Shown in pieces: positions 1-8,822 of a DNA stretch of 64,000 bases. Positions within the stretch are counted from its first letter, which is position 1. The number at the start of each line of letters is the position of its first letter. Location of the stretch: positions 186,001 to 250,000 of the forward strand of contig NZ_SLVP01000004.1 of NCBI RefSeq assembly GCF_004345425.1, given 5' to 3'. Position numbers and translations under genes: made by a program. Source of the DNA: Paenibacillus sp. BK033. Its GTDB lineage: Bacteria; Bacillota; Bacilli; Paenibacillales; Paenibacillaceae. The notes under the pieces were generated by a model that was not told the origin of the DNA, searched no databases, and saw nothing but the letters and a program-made list of their open reading frames with translations.

Positions 1-945
1 CATCTCGTTCATAATATCGCCGTCCGTCACGTTCAGGCCCGGCTTCCCAGGCTTCGTTTCCTTGCCATGACGCATTCTTACCCGGCCGTCAGGCCGCAGC
101 GGATGGACTGGCCCCTCTCCGCAAGGTTTTCGCCGCTGCCGAATACGACGTATCTGTATCCGGCCGAGTCGGGGCTTGCCGCGCTTGCGGAGCAATACAT
201 GGTTCCGATTGAGCAGTGCAGGGCTATCCCTAACAGCCTGAATCTCTTTGGCGGAATGGGAGAAGAAGTGCGGCGGCTTGGAACGCGAACCGATCTGCTG
301 TCGCCGGACATTCTGGCGGTCTATCCCGGCCGGCTCACGACAGGCAAGCAGCTGGAGAAAGCCGCTGCGCTTCTGGGGGCAATAGGATTGGCGTCGGGCA
401 AAAGGGTGAAAATGATCTTTTGCGATTTTCCTTCACTGGATATCGAGCCGGCTGCTTACAAACGGAGAATCAGGAGCGAAGGAGAGCTGTACGGTCTTGG
501 AGGGGAAAACCTTGTATTCACCTCGGAGCAGGGCTGGCCGGATGGCTTCCCGCATTCCGGGGTCATGGATCTGTTTACTTTGAGCAACCTGTTTATATGT
601 ACCTCTTATTCGGAATCCTTTGGGCTTATTGTGCTGGAGGCAGCCAGCCGGGGCAATATGCTTGTCCTTAATCAGGCGGTCCCGGCCTTGGAGGAGCTGG
701 GCAGCCGGCTTCATGCGTATTTTATGAGATGGAATGCGAGAGGGTTCGGCGTGGATACGAGGGAGAGCTATCATCCCTCGGAGGAGGCGTATTTGCTCGA
801 GCATGCGGAGCGGATCGCGGGCCTCATGGCGATTAATCCGGTTCTTCAGGCCAAAACCCTGATTCGCCGGCAATACAACCCGATGTGGATCTGGGAGAAC
901 CGGCTCAAGCCGTTAATTGAACATCGGCCCATAGCCGAGCAATAA
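1..945 (+). CDS. Glycosyltransferase family 4-like protein, 5' end outside window
   Basis: The reading frame is open from base 1, so the first in-frame ATG at 67 is probably internal and the true start lies upstream. The C-terminal half carries the GT4 donor-site signature S-E-S-F-G-L-I-V-L-E-A-A (the E-x7-E pattern), preceded by D-L-F-T-L-S-N-L-F-I-C-T-S-Y as in sugar-nucleotide-binding GT-B domains. The protein would be a cytoplasmic or membrane-associated enzyme adding a sugar to an unknown acceptor. An R-R-Q-Y-N-P-M-W-I-W segment near the C-terminus is typical of the closing helix. A terminator follows directly. Donor and acceptor cannot be told from the sequence. Confidence 0.75.
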   Translation, partial: HLVHNIAVRHVQARLPRLRFLAMTHSYPAVRPQRMDWPLSARFSPLPNTTYLYPAESGLAALAEQYMVPIEQCRAIPNSLNLFGGMGEEVRRLGTRTDLLSPDILAVYPGRLTTGKQLEKAAALLGAIGLASGKRVKMIFCDFPSLDIEPAAYKRRIRSEGELYGLGGENLVFTSEQGWPDGFPHSGVMDLFTLSNLFICTSYSESFGLIVLEAASRGNMLVLNQAVPALEELGSRLHAYFMRWNARGFGVDTRESYHPSEEAYLLEHAERIAGLMAINPVLQAKTLIRRQYNPMWIWENRLKPLIEHRPIAEQ

Positions 946-983
946 ATGAGGGCTCTCCAACTCCGGAGAGCCCTCATTTATTG
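941..983. terminator. Hairpin terminator after glycosyltransferase
   Basis: A perfect 18-bp inverted repeat (941-958 with 965-982) closes a 6-nt loop. It overlaps the stop codon of the glycosyltransferase. The T-rich side is short, but the stem is very stable and separates this gene from the ger operon. Confidence 0.8.
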
Positions 984-1064
984 CCGCCATGAATAATTTG
1001 GCAGGCAGGATGGGAATGAATAACCTATCTTTTGCCCTGTGCGAAAGGGAACAACAGGAACGGA

Positions 1065-2168
1065 ATGATGCTTATGAGTGGAAAGGCCAGCAAAATCAAT
1101 ATCGCCCAAATGCTTATGATTTTTGCTTTGACCAACGGTCTTATCGATCATGTCATTGTGAATCCGATGCTCCTCGACGCTTCCGGGCGGGATGCCTGGA
1201 TTACGGTCATCGTGACGGGTGCCGCATTTATCGTATGGTGCTTGCTGCTTACATGGATGATGAGAAAATCCGGGCAGCTGAAGTGGCAGAAGTGGATAGC
1301 GGATAGGACTCATCCCATTGTCTCATGGATTCTGATTCTCCCGGTGTGCGCCATTCTTTATTTGATTGGAGCAACAACCGTTCTCCATACCGTGAAATGG
1401 AACACAACCAACTATCTGCCGGACTCCCCCGCGCTGGTGCTTGTCCTTACTTTAGTTATTATCTGCTTTTTCATTACGGTATGGGGTCTGCGCTCTATTG
1501 CGATAACGGCGGGCGTATTGTTTCCCATTGTCTGCGCATTGGGGGTATTCGTCAGCGTCTTTAATCACTCGGAAAAGGACTACAGGCTGCTGACTCCGAT
1601 TCTGGAGCACGGATGGGCGCCTGTTGCTGACGGCATTTTGTATGCGGCAAGCGGTTATATCGAGGTTGTTTTCCTGCTTCTCTTGCAGCATAGGCTAAGC
1701 GAAAAAATCAAAATGTGGCAGGTCCTCCTCTACAGCCTGTTTATTGTAGGAATTATGCTGGGCCCAATCGTTGGGGCTATTACCGAATTCGGTCCCAGGG
1801 AAGCGGCCAATCAGATGACCTCGCCTTACGAGCAGTGGCGTTTGGTGAAGGTGGGGCAATATATCGAGCATGTCGATTTCTTCTCGATCTTTCAATGGAT
1901 GTCGGGGGCATGTATTCGCATATGCATTGCGGTGTATCTCTTGACCGATGTTCTGAAGATGACGGGGAATGTCCGCAAATGGACAACGGCCATAATTATG
2001 GCCAGCTATATTTTTATTGGTATCATCCGTACGAATGACTACTCCTATTACCAGTGGATGTACAAGGTGTTTTTGCCTTCTTCTCTTGCTATTCTGCTGG
2101 TTGTCACTCTGACATGGATGATCATCACGCTGTTCGCCAAACCATTTCGGAAGGATGAGCCTCAATGA
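1065..2168 (+). CDS. Spore germination permease, GerB/GerAB family
   Basis: Integral membrane subunit of a nutrient germinant receptor, about ten hydrophobic segments and ~367 residues, as usual for the GerAB (APC-superfamily-like) subunit that binds germinants in the spore inner membrane. An in-frame TTG exists at 1032, but the ATG pair at 1065/1068 follows AGGA and fits better. It is the first gene of a B-A-C operon and overlaps the next gene by ATGA. The usual Bacillus order is A-B-C or A-C-B. The germinant cannot be inferred. Expression in the forespore from a sigma-G promoter is expected from the family, but I saw no convincing site. Confidence 0.9.
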   Translation: MMLMSGKASKINIAQMLMIFALTNGLIDHVIVNPMLLDASGRDAWITVIVTGAAFIVWCLLLTWMMRKSGQLKWQKWIADRTHPIVSWILILPVCAILYLIGATTVLHTVKWNTTNYLPDSPALVLVLTLVIICFFITVWGLRSIAITAGVLFPIVCALGVFVSVFNHSEKDYRLLTPILEHGWAPVADGILYAASGYIEVVFLLLLQHRLSEKIKMWQVLLYSLFIVGIMLGPIVGAITEFGPREAANQMTSPYEQWRLVKVGQYIEHVDFFSIFQWMSGACIRICIAVYLLTDVLKMTGNVRKWTTAIIMASYIFIGIIRTNDYSYYQWMYKVFLPSSLAILLVVTLTWMIITLFAKPFRKDEPQ

Positions 2169-3640
2169 CAGCATCCGCAGGGACAGCACCCGCAGGCAGC
2201 GTAATCTGGAACGAAGAACGATTGAGGCAGCTCTATCAGGGATCGGCGGACGTATTCGTCAAGCCATGCCGGTTCGGAGCCAGCGACAAGCCTTCCGTTG
2301 TTCTGGTGTACGCGAATGCACTATGCGATACCGGGCAAATTCACGAGTTTGTCCTCCCGGTTCTTACCGAGTATTACGAAGCAGCCGGCAAAGCCTCGGC
2401 AGAAGACATCCATCAGATGATTTCCCGGCTGTCGCTGTTTTCTTATAAAGGAATCCCCACCGCGGACGACATTGACGAAGTCGTCTTCGAGGGAGGGCTA
2501 TTTCTTTATTTTGTTCAGGAGAAGCGTTACTTCAATATGGGAATCAGCGACCGTCCGCAACGGATGCCAAGCGAATCCAGCACGGAAATTTCCATTAAAG
2601 GCCCCAAAGACGGCTTTATTGAGGATATGTCCGTCAATGTAGCGCTGATCCGCAAACGGCTCCGCAGTCATTCGCTGCACGTAAAGGAATATACGATCGG
2701 CAAGCGGACGAAGACAAGGCTGTCCCTGCTGTATTTCGAGGACATTATTAGTCCAAAAATATTAAATGCGGTGCATAAAAGTCTGCAGTCCATTGATACT
2801 GACGGTCTCTACAGCATTAACCAGCTGGAGGAGGCGTTAACCGGCTCGAAATACAAGCTTCTCCCGCTGCTGGACTATACGGGAAGACCGGATTACTGCG
2901 TAAACTCCCTGCTTTCCGGCAGGTTTCTAATTGTTATGGACGGCAATCCGCTTGTTATCGTAGGGCCTGCGGGATTAAGCCTGCTGCTGAAGTCGCCGGA
3001 GGACATTCATTTCAACTACACCTACATTTCGTTTGCACGGTTTATTCGGATATTCAGTCTGTTTCTTACCGTATTTCTGCCAGGGATCTGGGTAGCGCTG
3101 ATGGCCTTCCACCAGGACCAGCTGCCGTTCCGGATTATGGCGACCATCTCGGTCTCCCGGCTGGGGCTGCCATTTTCCGCCCAGATCGAGATGTTTATTC
3201 TGCTGATGCTCCTGGAGATCTTCCGCGAGGCCGGTGTCCGGCTGCCGACCTCCATCGGTCAGACTTTAACGTCGATCGGCGGTCTCATCATTGGCGATGC
3301 CGCGATCCGCGCGGGACTGGTATCGCCGTCGGTTGTTGTGATTGGGGCGATTACCGCAGTCTCGGGGGTAACGCTGGTTAACCAGTCGTTAAGTACGGTC
3401 GTCAGCATTATCCGGCTGTTCTTTTTCCTGCTGTCCTCTTTCCTTGGCATGTACGGGGTTATTCTCGGGATCGTCATCTTTATTGCGCTTATGGGAAGCC
3501 AGCGGTCCTTCGGCGTGAGTTATCTTGCTCCCCTATCGCCGCTTAAAATCAAGGATGTTGCGGCTTCGTTCCTAAGACTTCCTTGGTTCTTAATGAAGCG
3601 TCGTCCGTCTGTCCTGCAAAATCCGGATGACGAGCGATAA
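2165..3640 (+). CDS. Spore germination protein, GerA family (GerAA/GerKA-like)
   Basis: A-subunit of the germinant receptor. A hydrophilic N-terminal domain of about 280 residues is followed by a membrane domain (about residues 290-460) with the family pattern F-T-Y-I-S-F-A-R-F-I-R, L-P-G-I-W-V-A-L, and a conserved P-T-S-I-G-Q-T-L segment followed by G-G-L-I-I-G-D-A-A. Length 491 is typical. Translation is coupled to the permease through an ATGA overlap (start 2165, upstream stop ends 2168). The subunit assembles with the B and C subunits in the spore inner membrane. Confidence 0.93.
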   Translation: MTASAGTAPAGSVIWNEERLRQLYQGSADVFVKPCRFGASDKPSVVLVYANALCDTGQIHEFVLPVLTEYYEAAGKASAEDIHQMISRLSLFSYKGIPTADDIDEVVFEGGLFLYFVQEKRYFNMGISDRPQRMPSESSTEISIKGPKDGFIEDMSVNVALIRKRLRSHSLHVKEYTIGKRTKTRLSLLYFEDIISPKILNAVHKSLQSIDTDGLYSINQLEEALTGSKYKLLPLLDYTGRPDYCVNSLLSGRFLIVMDGNPLVIVGPAGLSLLLKSPEDIHFNYTYISFARFIRIFSLFLTVFLPGIWVALMAFHQDQLPFRIMATISVSRLGLPFSAQIEMFILLMLLEIFREAGVRLPTSIGQTLTSIGGLIIGDAAIRAGLVSPSVVVIGAITAVSGVTLVNQSLSTVVSIIRLFFFLLSSFLGMYGVILGIVIFIALMGSQRSFGVSYLAPLSPLKIKDVAASFLRLPWFLMKRRPSVLQNPDDER

Positions 3641-3654
3641 AGGAGTGGGGTAGA

Positions 3655-4803
3655 GTGCGTTTTTGGATTGGGAAAATCCTAATTTGTCTATTGGCTGCCG
3701 GATCTTTGTCAAGCTGCGCAAACTCGCGGGATATTCAAAACATGGCCTATGTTACCGCCCTTGGCATCGATTACGTAAATGGCGAATACAAGACTTATAT
3801 TCAAGTGCTGAATTTCTCGAATATCGCGAGATCCGAGAATACGTCGCTGGGCCAAAAGGTGCCGATCTGGATTGGCACGGGACATGGGAAAACCCTTGCT
3901 CTCTCGCTCTCGGATACAAATGCGACCTCTCAGTTTCCTTTGTTCTGGGGACATTTGAAAGCCATCGTGCTAAGCGAGAATCTGATGAAGCGGGGCGGCA
4001 AAGAAACGTATGCGACGTTAAACCGCTATTACCAGATCCGTTATAACGTGCTTGTATTTGGAACCAAGGATAGGATGGAGGACATTTTAACTCAAAAATC
4101 GATCTTTAATCTGTCTCCGCTGGATACCATCATGTACACGAGCGCGCAGAATCACAGTCAAAGTCCCTATATCATTGCCTCTTACGGCAATCGGCTTATC
4201 GCCAACATGAATGAACCGGGCAATTCCCTCTATATGCCTTCGATCACCATTAATAAGGACACGTGGCTGGAGGATAAAGCTACCCGGGGGATGTTTCAAA
4301 TGAACGGGGCGTATTTTTTCGATAAAGGCAGTTTAGTAAACTGGATGTCGATCGCGGAGCTGAAGGGACTGCGGTGGGCAACGGAAAAAATCAGCAAGAC
4401 CACGCTTCAAGTGCCTCTGGAGGAAGGGAATGAAGGGGCTATTCAATTCGGGCATCCCCGAATGAAAGTCATTCCGAAGGTGCAGAGCAACGGGGACGTC
4501 AAGTTCGATCTTAAGGTTACCGCAAAAGGAACCATTAGGGATTCCGACAATGCAACGATCCCCGAGCTGGAAAAAAGGGCTGAGCAGGCCATACAAGAGG
4601 AAATTAAAGAGACGTACCGGGTTGGACTCGCGAAGCATTGCGACCCGTTTCAAATGGAAGAGACGTTGTACCGGCAGTGCCCACGCCTGTTTCATCAGCT
4701 GACCAAGGGAGGCTTCTTTTTCCTGAATGAGCGCTCCCTTGGCGCGGTGCAGGTTACCGTAAAAATTACAAGCACAGGGAAGTACAAGGAAATCGTGAAA
4801 TAG
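3655..4803 (+). CDS. Germination lipoprotein, Ger(x)C family
   Basis: C-subunit lipoprotein of the receptor. Start is GTG at 3655 after an AGGAGTGGGG-type site. A lipobox L-S-S-C places the lipidated cysteine at residue 21, followed by the family motif D-I-Q-N-M-A-Y-V-T-A-L-G-I-D-Y. Length 382 is normal. It is anchored on the outer face of the spore inner membrane and needed for receptor function. It is the last gene of the ger operon, 14 nt after gerA; the convergent SDR ends 3 nt beyond, with no terminator visible between them. Confidence 0.93.
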   Translation: MRFWIGKILICLLAAGSLSSCANSRDIQNMAYVTALGIDYVNGEYKTYIQVLNFSNIARSENTSLGQKVPIWIGTGHGKTLALSLSDTNATSQFPLFWGHLKAIVLSENLMKRGGKETYATLNRYYQIRYNVLVFGTKDRMEDILTQKSIFNLSPLDTIMYTSAQNHSQSPYIIASYGNRLIANMNEPGNSLYMPSITINKDTWLEDKATRGMFQMNGAYFFDKGSLVNWMSIAELKGLRWATEKISKTTLQVPLEEGNEGAIQFGHPRMKVIPKVQSNGDVKFDLKVTAKGTIRDSDNATIPELEKRAEQAIQEEIKETYRVGLAKHCDPFQMEETLYRQCPRLFHQLTKGGFFFLNERSLGAVQVTVKITSTGKYKEIVK

Positions 4804-4805
4804 CG

Positions 4806-5546
4806 CTACATCGTTTGGCCGCTGTCGACGGTAATCATCTGGCCGGTCATGGCCTCCTGCTCCAACGAGGCGCAGATCAGCTGCGCAATATCCTCTGGAG
4901 TCGAGATGCGCTGCAGAAGCAGATTAGGGGCAAGCCGCAGCATTTGGTCCTCCCGGCCGGACCACCACCTGGTGGCGACGGCGCCCGGCACCACGCAGTT
5001 GACTCTTATATGAGGAGCCAAAGCGCGCGCGAGTGATTTGGTAAGGCCATGGACGGCGGCTTTGGATACCGCATAAGGCAGAGACGAGCCTAAGCCGGTT
5101 GAGCCGGCTATGCTGCCGACGTTTACGATGGCGCCTTGTCCCTGTCTGTTCATGAGGGGAGTAGCTGCCCTTGCGCAATAAAACATGCCCTTTACATTGA
5201 CATCAAACAATTCGTCCCACACTTCGCCGGTTGCGGCGTCGAGGTCGGAGAATGGAATGTGGCGGGTGATGCTGGCATTGTTCACCAGCAGATCCAGGGT
5301 GCCGAAGGATTGGACGATGGTCTCCGCCATGTCTTTGACCTCCTCCTCCTTCGAGACATCCGCCCGAATGGCTATTGCCTTCCCGCCCAAGCTCTGAATG
5401 AGCTTCACGGTTTCTTCCGCTTCTTGCCGGGAACGCGAATAATTAACGGCAACGGCCGCCCCTTTGCCGGCTAATGCCAGACTTGTCGCACGGCCGATTC
5501 CCGTGCCTCCGCCGGTTACCAACGCTGTTTTATGTTTGAGCTCCAT
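4806..5546 (-). CDS. Short-chain dehydrogenase/reductase (FabG-like)
   Basis: Classical SDR of 246 residues: cofactor motif T-G-G-G-T-G-I-G near residue 10, N-N-A-S near 90, catalytic Y-A-V-S-K near 160, and a C-terminal G-Q-M-I-T-V-D-S-G. The arginine after the second strand region (N-Y-S-R-S-R) suggests NADP(H). Substrate unknown; FabG-like reductases act on 3-oxoacyl or small carbonyl compounds. A GGGAGGT site precedes the ATG. It is divergent from the LysR gene at 5670, which probably controls it. Confidence 0.88.
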   Translation of the reverse strand: MELKHKTALVTGGGTGIGRATSLALAGKGAAVAVNYSRSRQEAEETVKLIQSLGGKAIAIRADVSKEEEVKDMAETIVQSFGTLDLLVNNASITRHIPFSDLDAATGEVWDELFDVNVKGMFYCARAATPLMNRQGQGAIVNVGSIAGSTGLGSSLPYAVSKAAVHGLTKSLARALAPHIRVNCVVPGAVATRWWSGREDQMLRLAPNLLLQRISTPEDIAQLICASLEQEAMTGQMITVDSGQTM

Positions 5547-5579
5547 AAGATGACCTCCCTGCTAGTTCGTTTATTGTCA

Positions 5580-5609
5580 TTGTATAAGTCGCTCATCGAT
5601 TTGTATAAT
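5580..5609 (+). promoter_or_regulatory. Putative promoter of the LysR gene
   Basis: TTGTAT (5580-5585), an 18-nt spacer and a perfect TATAAT (5604-5609) lie in the 123-bp gap between divergent SDR and LysR genes. The -35 match is weak. The LysR protein would be expected to bind in this gap. Confidence 0.4.
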
Positions 5610-5669
5610 TGAATAAAATGAAGGATTGGTTCAAAAATATTGAATTCATCCGGGGAGATCGAGAGACGA

Positions 5670-6548
5670 ATGGATTTGAAGACTTTAAAGACCCTGCATG
5701 CCATCGTCCGGCATGGCAGCTTTCATCAAGCGGCGGAGGAGCTGAGCTATGCCCAATCCACGGTGACGATGCAGATTCAGAGACTGGAGGCGGATCTTGG
5801 CGTCAGGCTGTTTGACCGGGGGAAGAAGGTAAGGCTGACGGAAGCGGGAAGGCTGTTCCATGAGCAAAGCCTGGATATTGTCCGCCGGATGGAACGGCTG
5901 CAGAGCGATCTGGCCGAGCTGCAAAGCGGCGAAGCCGGGAAGGTGAGGCTTGGCGTAACGGAGCCGACGGCCAGCTTCGGTCTGCCGCGGCTGCTTACGG
6001 CTTTCATGGGCTTGCAGCCCAAGGTTGAGGTATCTCTTGAGATTGCCAGCACGCCTCTGCTGGTGAACAGCTTAAGGCAGGGCGAGCTGGACTTTGCGCT
6101 ATGCTCCGCGCCGGAATCCGGAGAGGAATTGTATTTCCATCCGCTGTTTCAAGAACGGTTTGTCTTGCTGCTTCCGGAGAACCATCCGCTGACCGGCTTT
6201 GAACGCATCGAGCTTGCCGACCTGGAAGGGCACCGGCTCCTGATTACGGCGGCAACCTGCCCCTACCGGAAGAAGCTTGAGAGAATCCTGCAGGATCGCG
6301 GACCTCTGTCGATCGAGACGATGGAGATCGGTAGCATGATGGCGCTTAGGCATTATGCGGCAAGCGGATTTGGCATCGCTCTTGTTCCGCTTGCCGCCCT
6401 GCAGCCATTGCCCGAAGGCACGCAAATAAGGGAGCTTCGGGACGTATCGGTAGACATGCTGATGGGGCTGGTCAGCCGTACGGGACCGTTGTCGCCGGCG
6501 GCCCATAAGCTTTACGAGAATTTAAGGCAGGCTCTGGAAAGGATTTAG
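5670..6548 (+). CDS. LysR-family transcriptional regulator
   Basis: Winged helix-turn-helix at residues 1-60 (M-D-L-K-T-L-K-T-L-H-A-I-V ... S-F-H-Q-A-A-E-E-L-S-Y-A-Q-S-T-V-T) followed by a type-2 periplasmic-binding-like effector domain. About 292 residues from the ATG at 5670, which I prefer over the in-frame TTG at 5640 because the HTH normally begins within a few residues of the start and a GGGGAGA site lies upstream. Divergent from the SDR gene, the usual arrangement for a LysR regulator and its target. The inducer is unknown. Confidence 0.9.
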   Translation: MDLKTLKTLHAIVRHGSFHQAAEELSYAQSTVTMQIQRLEADLGVRLFDRGKKVRLTEAGRLFHEQSLDIVRRMERLQSDLAELQSGEAGKVRLGVTEPTASFGLPRLLTAFMGLQPKVEVSLEIASTPLLVNSLRQGELDFALCSAPESGEELYFHPLFQERFVLLLPENHPLTGFERIELADLEGHRLLITAATCPYRKKLERILQDRGPLSIETMEIGSMMALRHYAASGFGIALVPLAALQPLPEGTQIRELRDVSVDMLMGLVSRTGPLSPAAHKLYENLRQALERI

Positions 6549-6632
6549 ACCCTTGCATAGAGAAGGAATGATATGGAAACGATAGTGCAAGGTTCAAATC
6601 GTTTTTACTATTTCTAAGAAAGAAGGTATATC

Positions 6633-7175
6633 ATGTCTAAGCTGAATATCGGGATTATTTTGGGAAGCACGCGCCAGGGCCGCGTATGTCCGCAAGTAGG
6701 CGAGTGGGTGAAGGGTGTTGCCGATAAACGCGGCGATGCCAACTACGAGATCGTGGACGTGGCAGACTACAAGCTGCCGCTGTTTGGTGAAGTGGATGCT
6801 TCGGAGCAAGCAGGCGCTTGGAATGCCAAGCTGGCGGGTCTCGACGGTTTTGTGTTTATCGTAGCGGAATACAATCACAGCATCACGGGCTCCTTGAAAA
6901 ATGCGCTCGATTTCGCGCGCGAAGCCTGGAACAACAAAGCAGCCGGCATCGTGAGCTACGGCTCGGTGGGCGGCGCCCGCGCCGCAGAGCATCTTCGCGG
7001 CATTCTTGGCGAGCTGTCGGTAGCCGACGTACGCGTTCACCCGGCGCTGTCGCTGTTTACGGACTTCGAGAACGGCTCGGTATTCAAGCCGGCCGATCTT
7101 CATCTGACGAACGTAAACGGCATGCTGGACCAGGTTCTTGCCTGGAGCGGCGCGCTTAAGACGCTTAGACAATAA
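6633..7175 (+). CDS. NADPH-dependent FMN reductase / quinone-azo reductase family
   Basis: Flavodoxin-like fold of 180 residues. G-S-T-R-Q-G-R near the N-terminus is the FMN-phosphate loop, and A-E-Y-N-H-S-I-T-G-S-L-K-N-A-L-D is the family's P-E-Y-N...L-K-N-A-x-D flavin site. Such enzymes reduce FMN, quinones, chromate or azo dyes with NAD(P)H in the cytoplasm. An AAGAAGG site precedes the ATG. It is a single-gene unit ended by a strong terminator. The physiological substrate cannot be told. Confidence 0.9.
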   Translation: MSKLNIGIILGSTRQGRVCPQVGEWVKGVADKRGDANYEIVDVADYKLPLFGEVDASEQAGAWNAKLAGLDGFVFIVAEYNHSITGSLKNALDFAREAWNNKAAGIVSYGSVGGARAAEHLRGILGELSVADVRVHPALSLFTDFENGSVFKPADLHLTNVNGMLDQVLAWSGALKTLRQ

Positions 7176-7191
7176 AACGATTGCCTTTACG

Positions 7192-7225
7192 AAGAGCATC
7201 CTCCTTAAGAGGGTGCTCTTTTTTG
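7192..7225 (+). terminator. Intrinsic terminator of the FMN reductase
   Basis: A 12-bp stem (7192-7203 with 7209-7220) with loop CTTAA runs into six T residues. Confidence 0.9.
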
Positions 7226-7326
7226 CTGTTTTTTTGCGGCAAATTGTAACTTTCTTGTCCTAATCCGCGTCAGTAGCACTGATATGTATGCGATATCATT
7301 ACCTTGCATCGAGGAGAGTGCTGGAC

Positions 7327-7389
7327 GTGAAACGATTAGTAGATCAATTGAAACCTGCCGCGCAAGGCGGATTTTGGACAGTGACGTAA
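7327..7389 (+). CDS. 20-residue leader ORF upstream of the MBOAT gene
   Basis: GTG at 7327 opens a 20-codon frame ending at TAA 7387-7389, encoding V/M-K-R-L-V-D-Q-L-K-P-A-A-Q-G-G-F-W-T-V-T. A GAGGAG site lies about 9 nt upstream of the GTG, whereas the MBOAT start at 7396 has no recognisable site of its own. The 6-nt gap to that ATG suggests translational coupling. The peptide resembles nothing I know. It could equally be a chance frame. Confidence 0.4.
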   Translation: MKRLVDQLKPAAQGGFWTVT

Positions 7390-7395
7390 CCGGCT

Positions 7396-8805
7396 ATGGT
7401 ATTTAGCAGCCTGTTGTTCCTGTTTATTTTTTTGCCGTCGGTGCTCCTGCTCTATTGGCTGTCGCCGCGAAGAGGGAAGAATCTGATTCTGTTCCTCGCC
7501 AGTCTGGTCTTCTACGCCTGGGGCGAACCGGTCTATATCGTCATTATGCTGATTTCGACGGTGACGGATTACAGCTTCGGCCTTTTGTTAAGCAAGCCGG
7601 AGTGGGGGCCGAAGCGGCGCAAAGCGATCGTCGTTGCCTCCGTTATCGTGAACCTGGCGCTGCTGTCGTATTTCAAATACGCCGACTTTGCGATCCTCAA
7701 CGTCAATTCCCTGCTAGGCACGGATATTCCGCTGACGGAGCTGGCGCTTCCGATCGGCATCTCGTTTTATACGTTCCAATCGATGTCCTACATGATCGAC
7801 GTATACCGGGGAACGGCGAAAGCCCAGCGCAACTGGATCGACTTCGGTACGTTCGTAGCCCTGTTCCCGCAGCTCGTTGCGGGGCCAATCGTGCAGTACA
7901 ACACGCTGGCGGGGCAGCTGAAGGAACGCCGCGTAACGATGGAGATGTTTGCGGAAGGGGTAAGGCGTTTTATTGTCGGTCTCGCTAAAAAAGTGCTTCT
8001 GGCCAATAATATCGGCCTGCTCTGGCATGCCATCTCTGATGTCGATGCGGGGACGCTGCCGGTGCTCACCGCATGGCTTGGCATGATCGCTTTCGCGTTC
8101 CAGATCTACTTCGACTTCAGCGGCTACTCGGATATGGCTATCGGTCTTGGATTGATGTTCGGCTTCCGGTTCAATGAGAACTTCAATAAGCCCTATGCGG
8201 CGCAAAGCATTACGGATTTTTGGCGTAGATGGCATATATCGCTGAGCACCTGGTTTCGCGATTACGTCTATATTCCGCTTGGCGGCAACCGGAAGGGTCT
8301 GCCGAAGCAGCTCCGCAACATCCTGATTGTCTGGCTCCTGACCGGAATCTGGCATGGGGCGGCATGGAACTTCATGTTGTGGGGCTTGTATTTCGGCGTT
8401 ATCCTTATTTTCGAAAAATGGGCCGGTCTACGGCTGCTCGCCCGCGCGCCGCGCTGGATCCGGCATGTCTACGCCAGCCTGCTTATCCTGATCGGGTGGG
8501 TGCTGTTCGCCTTTGACGAGCTGCCGAAGGTTGGCCGTTACCTGAAAGCGATGTTTGGCCTAAACGGCCAGCCGGTCTGGGATGACGGGACGGTGTACTT
8601 CTTGTATACGAACCTGGGATTGCTCGCGGTGCTTGTTCTGGCCTCAATCGCCTGGAGGGAACGGAAGGCGGCCGACCGGGAAAACGGCAGCTTATCGGCT
8701 ATCCGTTCGCTGGCGGGCTTTGCCGCGATGCTTGTGTTGTTCTTCCTCTCCGTCTCTTATCTCGTCGACGCGACGTTTAATCCGTTCCTGTATTTCCGTT
8801 TCTGA
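7396..8805 (+). CDS. MBOAT-family O-acyltransferase (AlgI/PatA/DltB-like)
   Basis: Polytopic membrane acyltransferase of 469 residues beginning M-V-F-S-S-L-L-F-L-F-I-F-L-P, the characteristic AlgI-type start. It carries W-R-R-W-H-I-S-L-S-T-W-F-R-D-Y and the catalytic-histidine segment L-L-T-G-I-W-H-G-A-A-W (His at residue 320). Members move acetyl groups across the membrane onto extracellular polysaccharide. The following DHHW and DUF4358 genes form the usual companion set. Translation appears coupled to the leader ORF at 7327-7389. Acetylation of an exopolysaccharide or secondary wall polymer is inferred; the polymer is unknown. Confidence 0.93.
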   Translation: MVFSSLLFLFIFLPSVLLLYWLSPRRGKNLILFLASLVFYAWGEPVYIVIMLISTVTDYSFGLLLSKPEWGPKRRKAIVVASVIVNLALLSYFKYADFAILNVNSLLGTDIPLTELALPIGISFYTFQSMSYMIDVYRGTAKAQRNWIDFGTFVALFPQLVAGPIVQYNTLAGQLKERRVTMEMFAEGVRRFIVGLAKKVLLANNIGLLWHAISDVDAGTLPVLTAWLGMIAFAFQIYFDFSGYSDMAIGLGLMFGFRFNENFNKPYAAQSITDFWRRWHISLSTWFRDYVYIPLGGNRKGLPKQLRNILIVWLLTGIWHGAAWNFMLWGLYFGVILIFEKWAGLRLLARAPRWIRHVYASLLILIGWVLFAFDELPKVGRYLKAMFGLNGQPVWDDGTVYFLYTNLGLLAVLVLASIAWRERKAADRENGSLSAIRSLAGFAAMLVLFFLSVSYLVDATFNPFLYFRF

Positions 8806-8822
8806 CAGCAAGGGGGGACATC

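Noticed and set aside
988..1020. Sigma-G promoter for the ger operon (TGAATA at 990-995)
   Set aside because: The -10 region at the required distance matches the CATACTA consensus poorly, so no promoter is claimed.
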